A stretch of 64,000 nucleotides of DNA. Source: Nocardia sp. NBC_01503 (GTDB lineage Bacteria > Actinomycetota > Actinomycetes > Mycobacteriales > Mycobacteriaceae). The first letter of the stretch is position 1. Each line of letters opens with the position of its first letter. The DNA lies in contig NZ_CP109596.1 of NCBI RefSeq assembly GCF_036327755.1, positions 1,488,001-1,552,000 on the forward strand. Reading direction: 5' to 3'. Below, piece by piece: positions 39,701 through 51,700 of this stretch. A model generated the notes under the pieces. The model ran no database searches. It saw only the letters and a program-made list of their open reading frames with translations, and was not told the origin of the DNA. Position numbers and translations under genes: made by a program.

Positions 39701-42700
39701 TCCAGGCGGATGGTGCTCGACTCCAGGGCCGCCATGGCGTCGGCGAAGAGGGATGGGGTCAGGTCGCGTTCGCTGGTTCGGAGGCCGGTGACGTCGTGGA
39801 GGTTCCGGATGGCTTCGTGGAGAGCGTCGCGGGCGGTCGCGCGGGCGCGGTCGGCGGCCTGCTGGACGGTTTCGCCGGCGTTCGCGGATTCGATGCGGTG
39901 GACTTCGGCTTCCCAGCGCGAGACCGTCGCCCGAGCGCGATCGACTCGATCCGCGGCAGCGGCCATTTCGGCGCGCGCCTGCGGATCGGTGGTCGCGGGG
40001 CGGGACGGCGCGGTGGGGTCCTGGCCGTCACGGCCGATATTGGTGACATCGCGCAGGATTTCGGCGGTGCGGAGATCGAATTGCGCATCCGACAGCGCGC
40101 GCCGCGCGGTCTCGATCGGGGTCTCGCGCGCCCGCATGGCGTCGACCGCATCGGATTGTGCTGCGGCCAAACCATTCTCGGCCAGATGCATACGGCGGGC
40201 ACCGTCGACGATGGCCTCTACGCGATCGTGCCAGGCGGCCTGTTCCGCGACCGGCAGTCGTCGTGCGGCGACCTCGTCGATCGCGGCGGTGTAGTTGTCC
40301 GGGGTGAGGTCGGCGATATCGAGGGGCAGATTGCCGATGGCCGCGCGCAGGTCGGCGTGCGCCTGCTCGAGCTCGCGCCGCCACGCCTCGATCGGCGTCT
40401 GCGCCGGTCCCGTCGACTCCGAAACCGCCGCATCCAAAGCCGATCGCAGTTCCGCGACGCGATCGGTGAGGCGGTTGTGCTCCTGCGCCGATGCGCGCAG
40501 GGCATCGACCCGCTGATCGAGCTGCGCCTGCGACGTACCCTCGGGTTCCCGGGTGCCCAGGTAGTCCAAGGTGCCATTGAGCCGCCCCGGGGTCAGATCG
40601 GAATCGCCGATGGCGCGCATCGGCTCGACCGGAATCCGCGAGAGGTGGTAATCCCTGACACCGCGCGCACTGTCGAGATCCGCTCGCGCCCTGCCCAATT
40701 CGGCGGCCAGCTGCTTCGGATCGGTCGACTGCGGTGCGGGCGGCGGTTCGGTCAGGCCGTTGTGCTCGGCGGCCAACCGCTCCAGATCATTGATATCGGC
40801 GGTGCGTTGCGCGATTTCCCCGCGCAGCTTCTCCAGCGCCGCGTCGAGCTTCTCGGGGGTGAGCCGCTCATGCTGGTCGAGCTTGCCGTCGCGGTAGACC
40901 TCGTACACCTCGGCCCAGCGCTTGGGGTCGGTTCCCAGCTCCACACCCAGCAGTCGCGACCACGCGTCGTTCGCCATGGACGGCGCGTCCGAGGTCGGCG
41001 GCTCGCCGACCCGATCGGTCATGAGCTCGCCGAGCGCGCCGATCTCCTGCGGCCGGTGAATCGGCAGTTCGCCTTCGGCGACGCGCGGGTCCAGGTTCGG
41101 ATCCAGGCGCAGGCCGTCGGTGAACGGATCGATCCGGTCCAGCGCATGCGCGTATTCGGTCAGCGCGGCGAGCAGGTTCGGCCGATCGCCGGGCCGGTGC
41201 ATCAGGTTGGCGATGGCCTCCTGTAGCGCGGGCGCGTCGATACCCTTCGGATCCCACCCATAGCTGGTCAGATCCTTGCTGTGCTTGCGGGGGAACAGGT
41301 CATCGGGTTCGATGCCGAGCCGCGTCGCCAGCCGATCGCGGGCCGCCAGCGCCCCGGCCTCGTCCATTCCGCGCAGCGCTTTGGCGTAGTCGGCCAGATC
41401 CTTCAGCTGCTGTGCGCGCAGCACGGCCGGAGTCTTCGGATCGGCCAGTTCCCGCGCCAACCGCTCCGGGGTCAGCTCGTCCGGCTCCAGGCCGAGCCGG
41501 TTCGCCAGATTGTCCCGAACCTGGTTCAGCTTGTGGAAATTGTCGATGGCATCGCTGGTGCGGATGAAATCCGCCATGCCCTCGATCTGCGCCGCCCGCA
41601 GCGCGTTGTCGTGATGCAGCGCCGCGATGGTGTCGACGAGCCGGTCCGAGCGGAGGTCCATGTGGTACTGCGTGAGGCGCTCGGCGACCTCATTGCGCTC
41701 GCGGCGCACCACCTCCGGATCCCGCGGGGTCTCCGGCCGCGCGGCATCCGAATCAGGGTGCGGTACAACGGCATCCAAACCGGGTGAGGCGACCCGCCAG
41801 GGACCGTCATCGGTGCGCAGCATGGTGACCGGCATACGGCGGCCGTCCACATCGAGGTCCTGGAATCGGACCTCGGGGGGCCGCTCACTCTCCAGAATGT
41901 GCACCTGGCCCGTGTCATCGATCAAAGCCAGGCGGTAATCCAGGTGCAGTGCACCGGAATTCAACAATTCACCGATATGCGGATGCTCGGCGAGGAATCC
42001 GGCCAGATGCGCGTCATGGTCCTCCTCACCGCGCATGACGACCAGCCGGTGCGGATCACCCGGCGCGTCACCGGGATGAATTCCGACGCTCGGATCGAGG
42101 GTGACGCCGCCGTGCTCATCCACCCAACCGTGCGCGACCTCGTCGACCACCAGCTGGCCCTGCTCACGGAATGCGTTCTCCGCGTTCAGGAAATCGTCCA
42201 CCGCCGTGGAGAAGTCACGCACCGCGTCGATCCGGTCACGCAATTCCAGGCGCAGTTCGGCCAGCGTGCGATGGAGCCGCTCATCCGGGGCGAGGGCATC
42301 CAACTCGACCCCGAGCAACTGTGCCCAGTTCGAGCGCTCATCGCGAATCTCTTCCCGCCGCAGGGATTCCTCGAAGAGCTTGCCCTCCTTGCGGGTATTG
42401 GTGTCATCGCCGAGGTCTTCGAATTCGCGGGCGGGTTCGGCGCTGTTGTTGACGCCCTCCCACTGCAACAGGGCGGTGCTGTCGCCCTGCGAGCGCGCGA
42501 TCTCGCGCAGGAATCTGCTGAGCGGGTCATTGTCGAAGATGCTGACCTCATCGCTGTACGCGATGCGGGCGTTCTCGGTGTTGTAGCGCTCGGACGCACT
42601 GCGCAGGCCCTCGATGGCACCGGCTTGGCGCAGGGCCAGGTAGTTCGATTCGTCCAGCGCGCGCCGCAGGGTGTCCGCGTCCACATTCGTGAGGTCGACA

Positions 42701-45700
42701 CCGGCGAGGTCGGCATGCCTCTGCAATTCGGCCAGCGCGGCATCGCGGGCGTCGAGGGCATCGGCGAAGGGCTGCGGCAGGTCCGCGGGGTGCCGGTGCT
42801 CCTGGGTGGCCGCGTTCGGATCACCCTGTGCCGGTGGAGGTTCGGTGGTCGCCTCGCCCGGCGGGAGTTCGGCGTGCGACTGCCCGGGCGGGAGTTCGGT
42901 ATGCGTCGGACCCGCCGTGGGATCCAGCCCCGACAACCGCAGGCTCTCCTGAACGGCGGCGCGCACCTTCGGATCACCCTCGGTGAGCCAGGGCTGGTAT
43001 TCACCCTCCCGGGTGCGCATGGGCACGCCGTCGCCCGCGATGGTCGCGATCCGGCGGCTGAGCAGGCGCAGCAGCGGCATCCGCTCGCGCGCCTTCCAGA
43101 TGGTCGCGCCCTCTTTGCCCAGTCGGACGGGGTTGAAGCCGTCCTTCAGCGATTCCAATTCGTGGTTGTGGATCAGGAAGCCGACATCGTGGACGATCTC
43201 GACCTGATACTTGCCGTCCTGTTTGGAGCCGGAGCCGTATTTCGGTGAGTGGCCGCCGTATCCGCCCTTGAGGGCATCCCACAGCTTGCGCAGGAGGGAG
43301 CGGTGCGGCTGCTCGGGCGTGGCCTTGGGCGCGTTCGGCGGCTTGGGCAGGTCGGGACGGTTGACGACCTCGATGCGCTGATGGCCGTCGGCGTCGGTGG
43401 TGACCCGCACGTGTACGCGCTCGCCATCGGCTTCGAGCACCAGGTGGCGGGTGGTGGGGGTATCACCGGTGTAGTTGGCGGCCGCCACCAGATCCGCGAC
43501 ATCCTCCGCGCGGCGGACGGTTTCGTCGCGCAGCTCTGTCAGGAAGGCGTCGCGGTGTTCGGGGACGAGGCGGCCGAGGTCATTGCCGTGCCCGAGCAGG
43601 CGCGCCCAATCGTCGCGGGCGGCGGCGATCTGTGCGCGATGCTCCGGGCCGGTGATGTCGTCGTGGTGCTGCGTCAGCCGCGCCAGCTCCTCGATGGCCC
43701 CGGCCCGCAGTATGTTTCGGAATTGCAGCTCACCGGCGAGTTCAGCCAGGCGATGCGGGGAGAGATCGGATTCGTCCAGGCGCAGGCGCGCGGCGATATC
43801 GTCGCGCAGTTCGGACATGGACAGCGCGCGCGGCTCGTCCGAGACGCCCTCGCGGACCGGGCCATCCCACGGGTTGAGCGGGAGTTCCCTTGGCGGTGTG
43901 CCGGTTTCGGGATCCGGATGGGTCCGGCCGGAGGTCAGTTCGGGGCGGTCCGGGTGTCCGGCGAGTTCGCGGGCCGCCTGCGCGGCATCCTCTTCCGCAC
44001 CGGCGCGGGCCAGGCGCTCATCGAGACCGAGTCGGTGCACCTCGGCTTCCATGGCCGCCACCTGCGCCGGATCGGCCTCGGTGCGCCAGTATTCCTCACC
44101 CGCGTACCGCTCCTCGGCGGTGAGCGGCACCAGATCCTCGGGCCGCACGGGCGTGGGCGGACGCTGCTGCTCCGGATCACCGAAAAGGTCTCGGGCGTGC
44201 GCGGTTTCGGCGATATCCCGGAGCGCGGCGAGCGGATCGGGATGGCGGCTCAGCGCCTCGCCCAGGCCGAGCGCGTCGACGAGCCGGGCCGTCTGGGCCT
44301 GCTGCTCGGGGGTGCGCGGGGCCGCCGCCTGCTGCGGCGGCAGCTGGCGCAGATGATCCGCGATATCGCGCAGGATCGGCGACGCGACCGCCGGATCCAC
44401 CGGGTGCGCAACGGCATTCGCGCCCTCGCCATCCGGGGTCGGCGCGGGCAGCTCGACGGTCACGGCCTCTGCAGCGGGCACCTCGACCGTCGGGGCCTCC
44501 GACGCGGGCACCGGGAGTTCCAGCGTGTCCGCATCCGGCGAATGCAGCGGTGTACCGGCCTCGTTCGGGGGGACGGGCAATTCGGCGGTCGCGGCGTCCG
44601 GCGAATGCTTGGGCGCACCAGGGTCATTCGCCGTCGACGGATCGCCCGGGGTGAGGGGAACCGTGGGTTCCCCCTCGTTCGGGTTGTACGCCATTCGGCG
44701 GCTCGGCGGACCCTCCCGGTCATCGGGGGTCGAGCCGAGATCCCGCGGCGACTTCGGGGTGCCATCCGGATCGACCGGGGTATGGGGGTCGGCGGGCGGG
44801 GTGGGCGCGAGCCCGGCGGCCGGTTCGGGCGCATCTGCCGGGAGCGGTCTCGGCGGTTCGACGCCGCGCAGGGCCGCACTGTCGACCAACAGCTTGTGCA
44901 GGACTTTCGACGGCTCGGTGGCGGCATCACCATTGCGAGTGACATCGTCGAAAGCCTCCGCCACCGCTTCCTCCGGGTTGAATACCCCGTCCTCGAAGCA
45001 GTAGTGGCTCAACTGATACAGCCACTCCGAGAAACCGCTCTTGGTACCGCGGGCGGCAATGTAGTGATCGAGCAGCGCATTGAGCGCCACGCCCGGCTCC
45101 TGGACCCGGCCTTCACCGTGCAGCTCCAGCACGTGGCCGAATTCATGGGTGATGATCGCGTAGATCGGCCGGGCACCGTGGCCCGGTACGACGTGGCCGT
45201 TCTCGTCGTCGGCCCTGGCGAGCCGCGCCCACTTCTCCGGATGCTCGGCCACATCCACGTTCAGCACAATGCAGTCCGCGTACGGCCGACCGTTGACATC
45301 GACCTTATCGTCCACAAACGCGGCGGTTTTCTCGAGCGAGCTCTTGACCGGGTCGCCGTTCTCATCGACCGTGCCCGGCTCGGGGGTGAAGTCGTCGACC
45401 TCCAGGGCGCGCAGGGTGCCGGGATGCTCGGTCAACCGGTCATCGACCGCGCGAGCGAATTCGCGCAGCACCTCGACATTGATGCGCGGATCCTGGAATC
45501 CGGTGATCTCCAGGCCCCAGCGCTCGGTCAGCAGATCCTCGATCTGCCGCGAATCCAGCTGCGACCATTCGTCATCCGGATGCGGCGACCAGTCGGGGGC
45601 GGAGTCCTGACTGTCATCCGAGGCGGTGTCATCATGCCCCTGCGGATCATCGCGCGGGTGTGACTGCGAATCACCTTGCGCGGGAGTCGAATCGGACGGG

Positions 45701-48700
45701 CCGTCGCCGGGGTAGGCCATGCGCCGCGGCGGGCCGTCGGTATGCGGACCGTCGCCGCTCGGCTCGGGGTCGTAGGACATCGCGCGCGGACGTCGGCCAT
45801 CGGATGAGCCCGGCTGGGCGCGAAGGGGTTCTTCCGAGCCCGGCTGTGCGCGCGAGGAGTTTTCCGAAGCCAGCTGTGCGCGTGAGGCGTCTTCCGAATG
45901 CGGCTGTGCACGTGATGATTCCGAGGTATCGGTGCGATGCGCACCGGGTTCGTCCAGGGCATTCCCGGCTGCCAGCCAGTGCTCGCGGGCGGCATCGACC
46001 AGTACCCGGTTCAGCACCTTGGCCGGTTCGCTCGCGGCATCACCATTGAGTTCGACATCGGTGAAGGCTTCGGGCAGCGCCTCCTGCGCGAAGAACATGC
46101 CGTCTTCGTTGAAGCTGTACTTGCTGAGCTGACGCAGCCAGGTGTCGAAACCCTCGCGATCGTCGCGGATCGGGCCGTACTTCTCCTCGTAGTGGTCGGC
46201 CAGCGCATCGAAGGCGCGCTGACCGGCGGTCTCGTGTCCGGCGAAATCCACACCGTGGCCCAGCTCGTGCACCACGGTCGAATACACCGGGCGCACACCC
46301 GCTCCCGGGACTCTGATGCCATCGGCCTCATTGGCGACGATGCGGCGGTGCAGCTCCCGCGGGTTCGCGGCGAACGTCTCGTTCAGGACGATGTGGTCGA
46401 TGTGCGGACGCCCATCCGGGCCTTCCCCGGCCGGGGCCACGGCGTAGACATCCGCATCCGAAATCGGGCCGATGACAACGCGCTTCAGATCGATGTACGG
46501 ATGCCGGGTCAGCATGTCGTCGATCGCGCGGGCGAACTCGCGCAGCACTTCCGGATGGATATTCGGCTTGTCGAAGCCCTCGACCTCGAGCCCGAAGCGT
46601 TCGCGCAGCGCCTGCTCGATCTCCTGGGCGTTCTTGCCCGACCACGAATCCTCCGGCGGCTGTAGCCAATCCGGCGCGATCGGCGGGTGCGCGTCATCGC
46701 CGGATCCGGAGTCGTCAGGCGAGTGATGCTCATGCTCGGCCGAATCATCAACCGGCTGAGTGTGATCGACCGTGCCCCAGTCCCCGTCACCGAAGAACTC
46801 CGGACCGGCCGCCTCGTCATCGTCCGAATGCCGTTGCCCCGGACCGACTTCCGCCTCCGGACCCTCCGTACGCCACGACCCGTCCCGACGACGCGGCTGC
46901 TCCGGCTCGGCACTCGGCGAGTCCGCCCTGGGTAGCGGCTCCTGACGCGTCGCATCTGCGGGCAAGCGCTCGGGGTGGGTCGCGTCGACTGGCAACCGCT
47001 CCGGACGAGTTGCGTCCGAGGTCGTTCGGTCTGTGCGGGGCGGGGCCGCATTCGCACGCTGGGTTTCCGAATCCGGCTGCGACGGCTCGGGATCCGACCG
47101 GTTCGACCGCGGATCCGAACGGGTGGTCTGCGCGTCTGTTCGCGTTGTCTCGGCGCGTGGCGACCGCGCGTCCGTGCGGGTCGTATCAGCGGGGAGTCGC
47201 TCGGCGCGGGTGGCGTCGGCGGGCAACGGCTCTGGGCGGGTTGCGTCCGTCGGCAGCGGCTCCGGACGGGTTGCGTCCGTCGGCAGCGGCTCCGGACGGG
47301 TTGCGTCCGAGGTCGTTTCGCCCATGCGGGGTGGGGCCGCGGCCGGGCGCGGGGATTCGGCATCCGTGCGGGTCGGGTTCGCATCGGATCGCGTCGGCTG
47401 TGCATCCGGGATGGTCGTTGGTTCCGGTGGGGTGGTGGTCGGATCCGGGCGGGTGGCCGACAGGTCGGGGGTGGTGGTTCGCGAATCGGGGTGGGGGACG
47501 GAGGAATCCGGGTGGGGCACGGGGGCTGCGGCGTCGACGGTCAGCGGGAGCACCGTGGCGCGGATGCCGTAGTGGCCTTCGCCGCGGCCGTCCACCGCGT
47601 CGATGTGCAGGTCCAGGCCGTGGGCCAGCAGCATCATCGGCAGGTCTCCGCCGTGTGCGGAGAGGTCGTTGAGGAACAGGGCGGGGGTGCCGGCGGCGAG
47701 GACCAGTTCGATGTGGTGGGTGATGCCCTGCATGGAGGGGACCGCGCCGAGCATCGGGTTCAGATAGTCCGGCATGTGCTGGGTGGTTCCGACCAGGTCG
47801 GCGGGGTCTACGCCGAACGGGTTGGCGCTCAATCCGAGCGTCACCATGATCGGCTCGTCCAGCGGTCGCAGATTCAGAGCGCTGTCGATCTGGTTTATCG
47901 CGCGGCTGATCTCGGGCGTCGGCTCGGCGTCACCGCGCAGGACGGCGCGGATTTCCGAGGCGGTGGGAGTGCCCGGTGCGCGGGGATGCTCGCTGTCGTT
48001 GCCGCCCACGTAGGAGCGCAGTGCGGCCCGCTGCTCATCGGTGAGGCGGGTATGCGCGTCCGCCCAGCCGTCTCGGCCGTACGCGTTGGTACCGGCGAGA
48101 TCCAACATGATCTCGTCCGAGGTACGCAGGAAGCGGACCGGCTGATTGTGGCCGATCCGGACGCGCTCATCGAGCATGGCCCGCTGCTTGCTGGCGAGCT
48201 TGTGCACCGGATTGCCGTCCGGCTTGAACACGATCGCGTGCGTGCCTTGGGTTTCGCGCGGCACCACCGGCGGGAACCCGTGCTCGCGCTCGGCGGCCGG
48301 GTCCTTGACCACGATCTCGCCGCCCTCATTGACCAGCAGGTAGGCGTGCGCGCCCACCCCGTACTCGTCGGCGGCACCGGCGTAATGGTCCACCACCAGC
48401 GCTGAGGAGCCGGGACCGAGATCGCGCAGGCGATCGGCGATGGCGTCGTGATCGGGGTACTCGCGCAGCTGACCACCGGCGGCGGAGACCAACTCGTCGC
48501 GGGACATACCGGATGCGCCGATGGTGCGCTCCGGAATTCGGATGCGATCGCTGCCGGTGATCTCGCGCAGCAGCCGCAGCGACAGTTCAGCGCAGCGGCC
48601 GCGCGTGGAGCGCCGGTCCGCACCTTCGGACGAATCAGGTTGCCGCACAACGGGTTGCGCACCGTCATCGAGACGACCGGGATGCCGGGCCGAACCGTCG

Positions 48701-51700
48701 TCACCTGCGGGCAGGCCCGCTCGGCGGTCGGGGCCACCCTCCGGCTTGCGCGCGCCCGCCGGGGTGCGGTCCCCGGACGCGTCACCCTCGGGTCGTCGCC
48801 CGGGTTCCGAATGCCGTTGACCCGACCCATCGTGATCGCGGGTGGTCGGCCCCTCCCTCACCGGAATCGGCGCGACCAACATCGCATCCGGATCGTCCCG
48901 GTGCGCCCGATGCCCAGCGTCGTCCGGCCGACCCGCCGAATCATCCTCCGGCCGAGCCGCATCGGATTCACCATCCCGCGCCGGACTCGTCTTCGCCGGA
49001 TCATCCGATTCCGGATGCGTCTTCGGCGGCTCATCCGAATCGGGACGCGCCTCCACGTCATCCCGCCGAGAATCGGGCGAATCCCGATGATCCCCCGGAT
49101 CTTCCGATTCTGCCCGCACGTTGGCATCATCACGCCGGGTGTTCGGTGAATCCTGCTGCCGCTCCGGCGTTTCAGCCTTGTCGCGCGCACCGTCTTCCGC
49201 TTCCGGACGGGTAGTGGTGTCGGAATCCGCGCGGTCCCGCGAGCCTTCCGCCCGATCGTGCGCGCGGTCTTCGGCATCCGGATGCGTCGTATCCGAGTCG
49301 CGCGAGACGGTGTCCGAGTGATCCTTCGACGATTCGGGCGAATCCTGATGGTTCTCCGGGGTTTCCGACTTGTCCCGAGGCCCACCGTCGGACTCTTGAC
49401 GCGCGTCCGTACTCGAATCGCGAGCGGCGGGCTCGTCGGAGGCGGGGTGGTCCTTGGACGAATCAGTCGAATCCTGCTGGTGGTCGGATGATTCCGTGCG
49501 ATCCCGGGTGTCGTTGTCCGACTCCGGACGGGAGGTGGTGTCGGAGTCGTGCGGTGCGGGAGCGTCTTTGGAGCCGTCCGGAGGAGTTCCGTCGGTGCGG
49601 GGGGCGTCCGTGGAGTCGCCGGTGGGTGTGGTGTCGGTGTGCGGTGTGTCGGCTTCGGGGGTGGCCGCTTTCGGCTGTGCGTCCGATTCTGGCCGGGGGG
49701 ATGCGGCCGAGCGGTCGGCGGTGGGGCGGGGATCCGTGGCGCGAGACTCCGGATTCGACTGGGAACGCGGGGTTTCGGCACGGGCACCGTCGGCCGGGCG
49801 CGGGGCGGCGGAGTCGGCACGAGCGCCGTCGGCCGGACGCGATGTCGTCGCATCGGTCGCGCGGGGAGCTGTCGCGCGCTGGTCGGGGGCGGGCGCGCCG
49901 CGATCGTGGGTCGCGTTCGAGCCGGGATTGGCGTTCGAGGCGGCATTCGGGTTCGAGGCCGCGTTCACGCCGGAGTTCGAGCCGCCGGAGCCGTTGGACG
50001 CGTTCGCATTCGGCGCCGCGCCCGCTCCGCTGGAAGGCGCGCTGGCCGCCGCCGCACTCGTCCCGGGGCCCGTCTTCGGACCGTCGGCCGCGCCAGCCTT
50101 CGGGCTGTCCGCACCCGCTGCGGAGTTCGCGCCACCACCGGAACTCGCTGCCGTGGTTGCACGGCCTCCGGAACTCGCGGCGGCGGTGGTCGCGCCACCG
50201 CCCGAACTCGGGGCGGAACCGGAGCCCGCGCCGCTCGACCCGGAACCTGCACCACCGCCGGTGGTTTGGCCGGATCCGGAGCTCGCGGGACCAGAGCTCG
50301 GTGAAGCACCGCCGGAGCCCGCACTACTCGACGGTGCGCTGCCCGGGGATCCGCCCGGCGCGGTGCCGCCGGGTGCGACACCGCCGGGCGAGGCGACGGG
50401 GCTCGTCGCGACGGGGCCTGCGGCAGGCGTCGCATCCGCGGCGTGCGGAATTCCGGCACGCGATCCGGGATCGGCGGATTGTGCTGCACTGCCGGGCGAT
50501 TCAGCGGGAGCATGCCCACTCTGCACGCCGTTCGGGGAAGAATTGCCGTGCGACCCCCCGCCGTCCTGCGCCGCATCGGTCGGCTTGTTCTCGTTCGCGG
50601 GTGCGCGATTGTCGACTCCACCCGGATGGTCGACGGTCGGCTGGGCGCGGTCATCCCCGGGGGCGGCGCTGTCATTGGCGTGACCACCGGGATTGGCGTC
50701 CTCGCCGGAGCCGGGACTACCGGCGGGGTGCACGGTACTGCCGTCATGACTCCCGCTCGGATCCGCGCCATGGCCGACATTCGGTCCGGAGCCTTGCGTC
50801 GCGGCCGGTCCGGCACCATTGGCCGCGTGCTCTCCCGAGCCGTGGACGCCATCCGGTCCGGCACCGTTCACCGCACCGGGTCCGGACCCATTTCCATTGT
50901 GTCCGTTACCATTCGGCTGATATCCAGGCGTACCGTCGCCGTTCAGTCCGGGCAGGTCGCCATTGTGCGGACCGGGTGCGTGGCCGGGGTCGAACTCCGG
51001 CGGGCGGAAGCCGATGCCCGGCACATTGCGCCCACTGCCGCCCAGCTTGGAATCCCAGAAGTGATGCGCCCGGGCATGCATATCGCCCGAGATCGCACCA
51101 TTGGAGATACCCGCGGTGAGCATGCGCGGATCGAACTGGGTATTGGCCAGGTTCTCCACGGCCTTGTCCCAGCCGTGCTGCATGACATCGGCGACGAACT
51201 GCGTTCCGGTCGCGGCGACGAAACCCGCTCCGGCACCGACGATTCCAGCCCCCATACCGGTAATCCGGGCGGCCACAAGGTGATTCACCCCGGCATGGCT
51301 GAGCTTGTTTCCCGCCCATTCACCGAGCGGCCCGGCCGCCATACCGCCGGCCGCCGAGCTGACCAGGGTGACACCCGCCTGCGTCCAGTTGATGTCCTTG
51401 CGGTGCCCCTCGATCACCTGCCATTCCTGAATACCGAGCTCCTGCAACGTACCCAGCGCGGTATCGATGGCGGCATGCTTGAGGAAGAACTTCACCAGCG
51501 ACGCACCGGCCATCCGCGCCACCCGGGCCAGAATCGCGTCCAGTGCCTCGCGCCCGATGATTCGCACCGCGACCCGTGTCAACGCGGTCGCCAACGCCTC
51601 GGCCGCCGGTGCGGTCGGCGGAAACAGCCAGGCGGCGGCGATCTCACCGGCCAACAGCACCAGTGATGAGTAGAACATCAGCTTGGTGTATTCGATCTCG

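Noticed and set aside
43249..45663. 804-codon plus-strand open frame opposite the giant gene
   Set aside because: It is one of several long antisense frames (also 26680-29373, 30751-32793, 38797-41226) caused by high GC at third positions. The minus strand has coherent domains and repeats; these frames do not.
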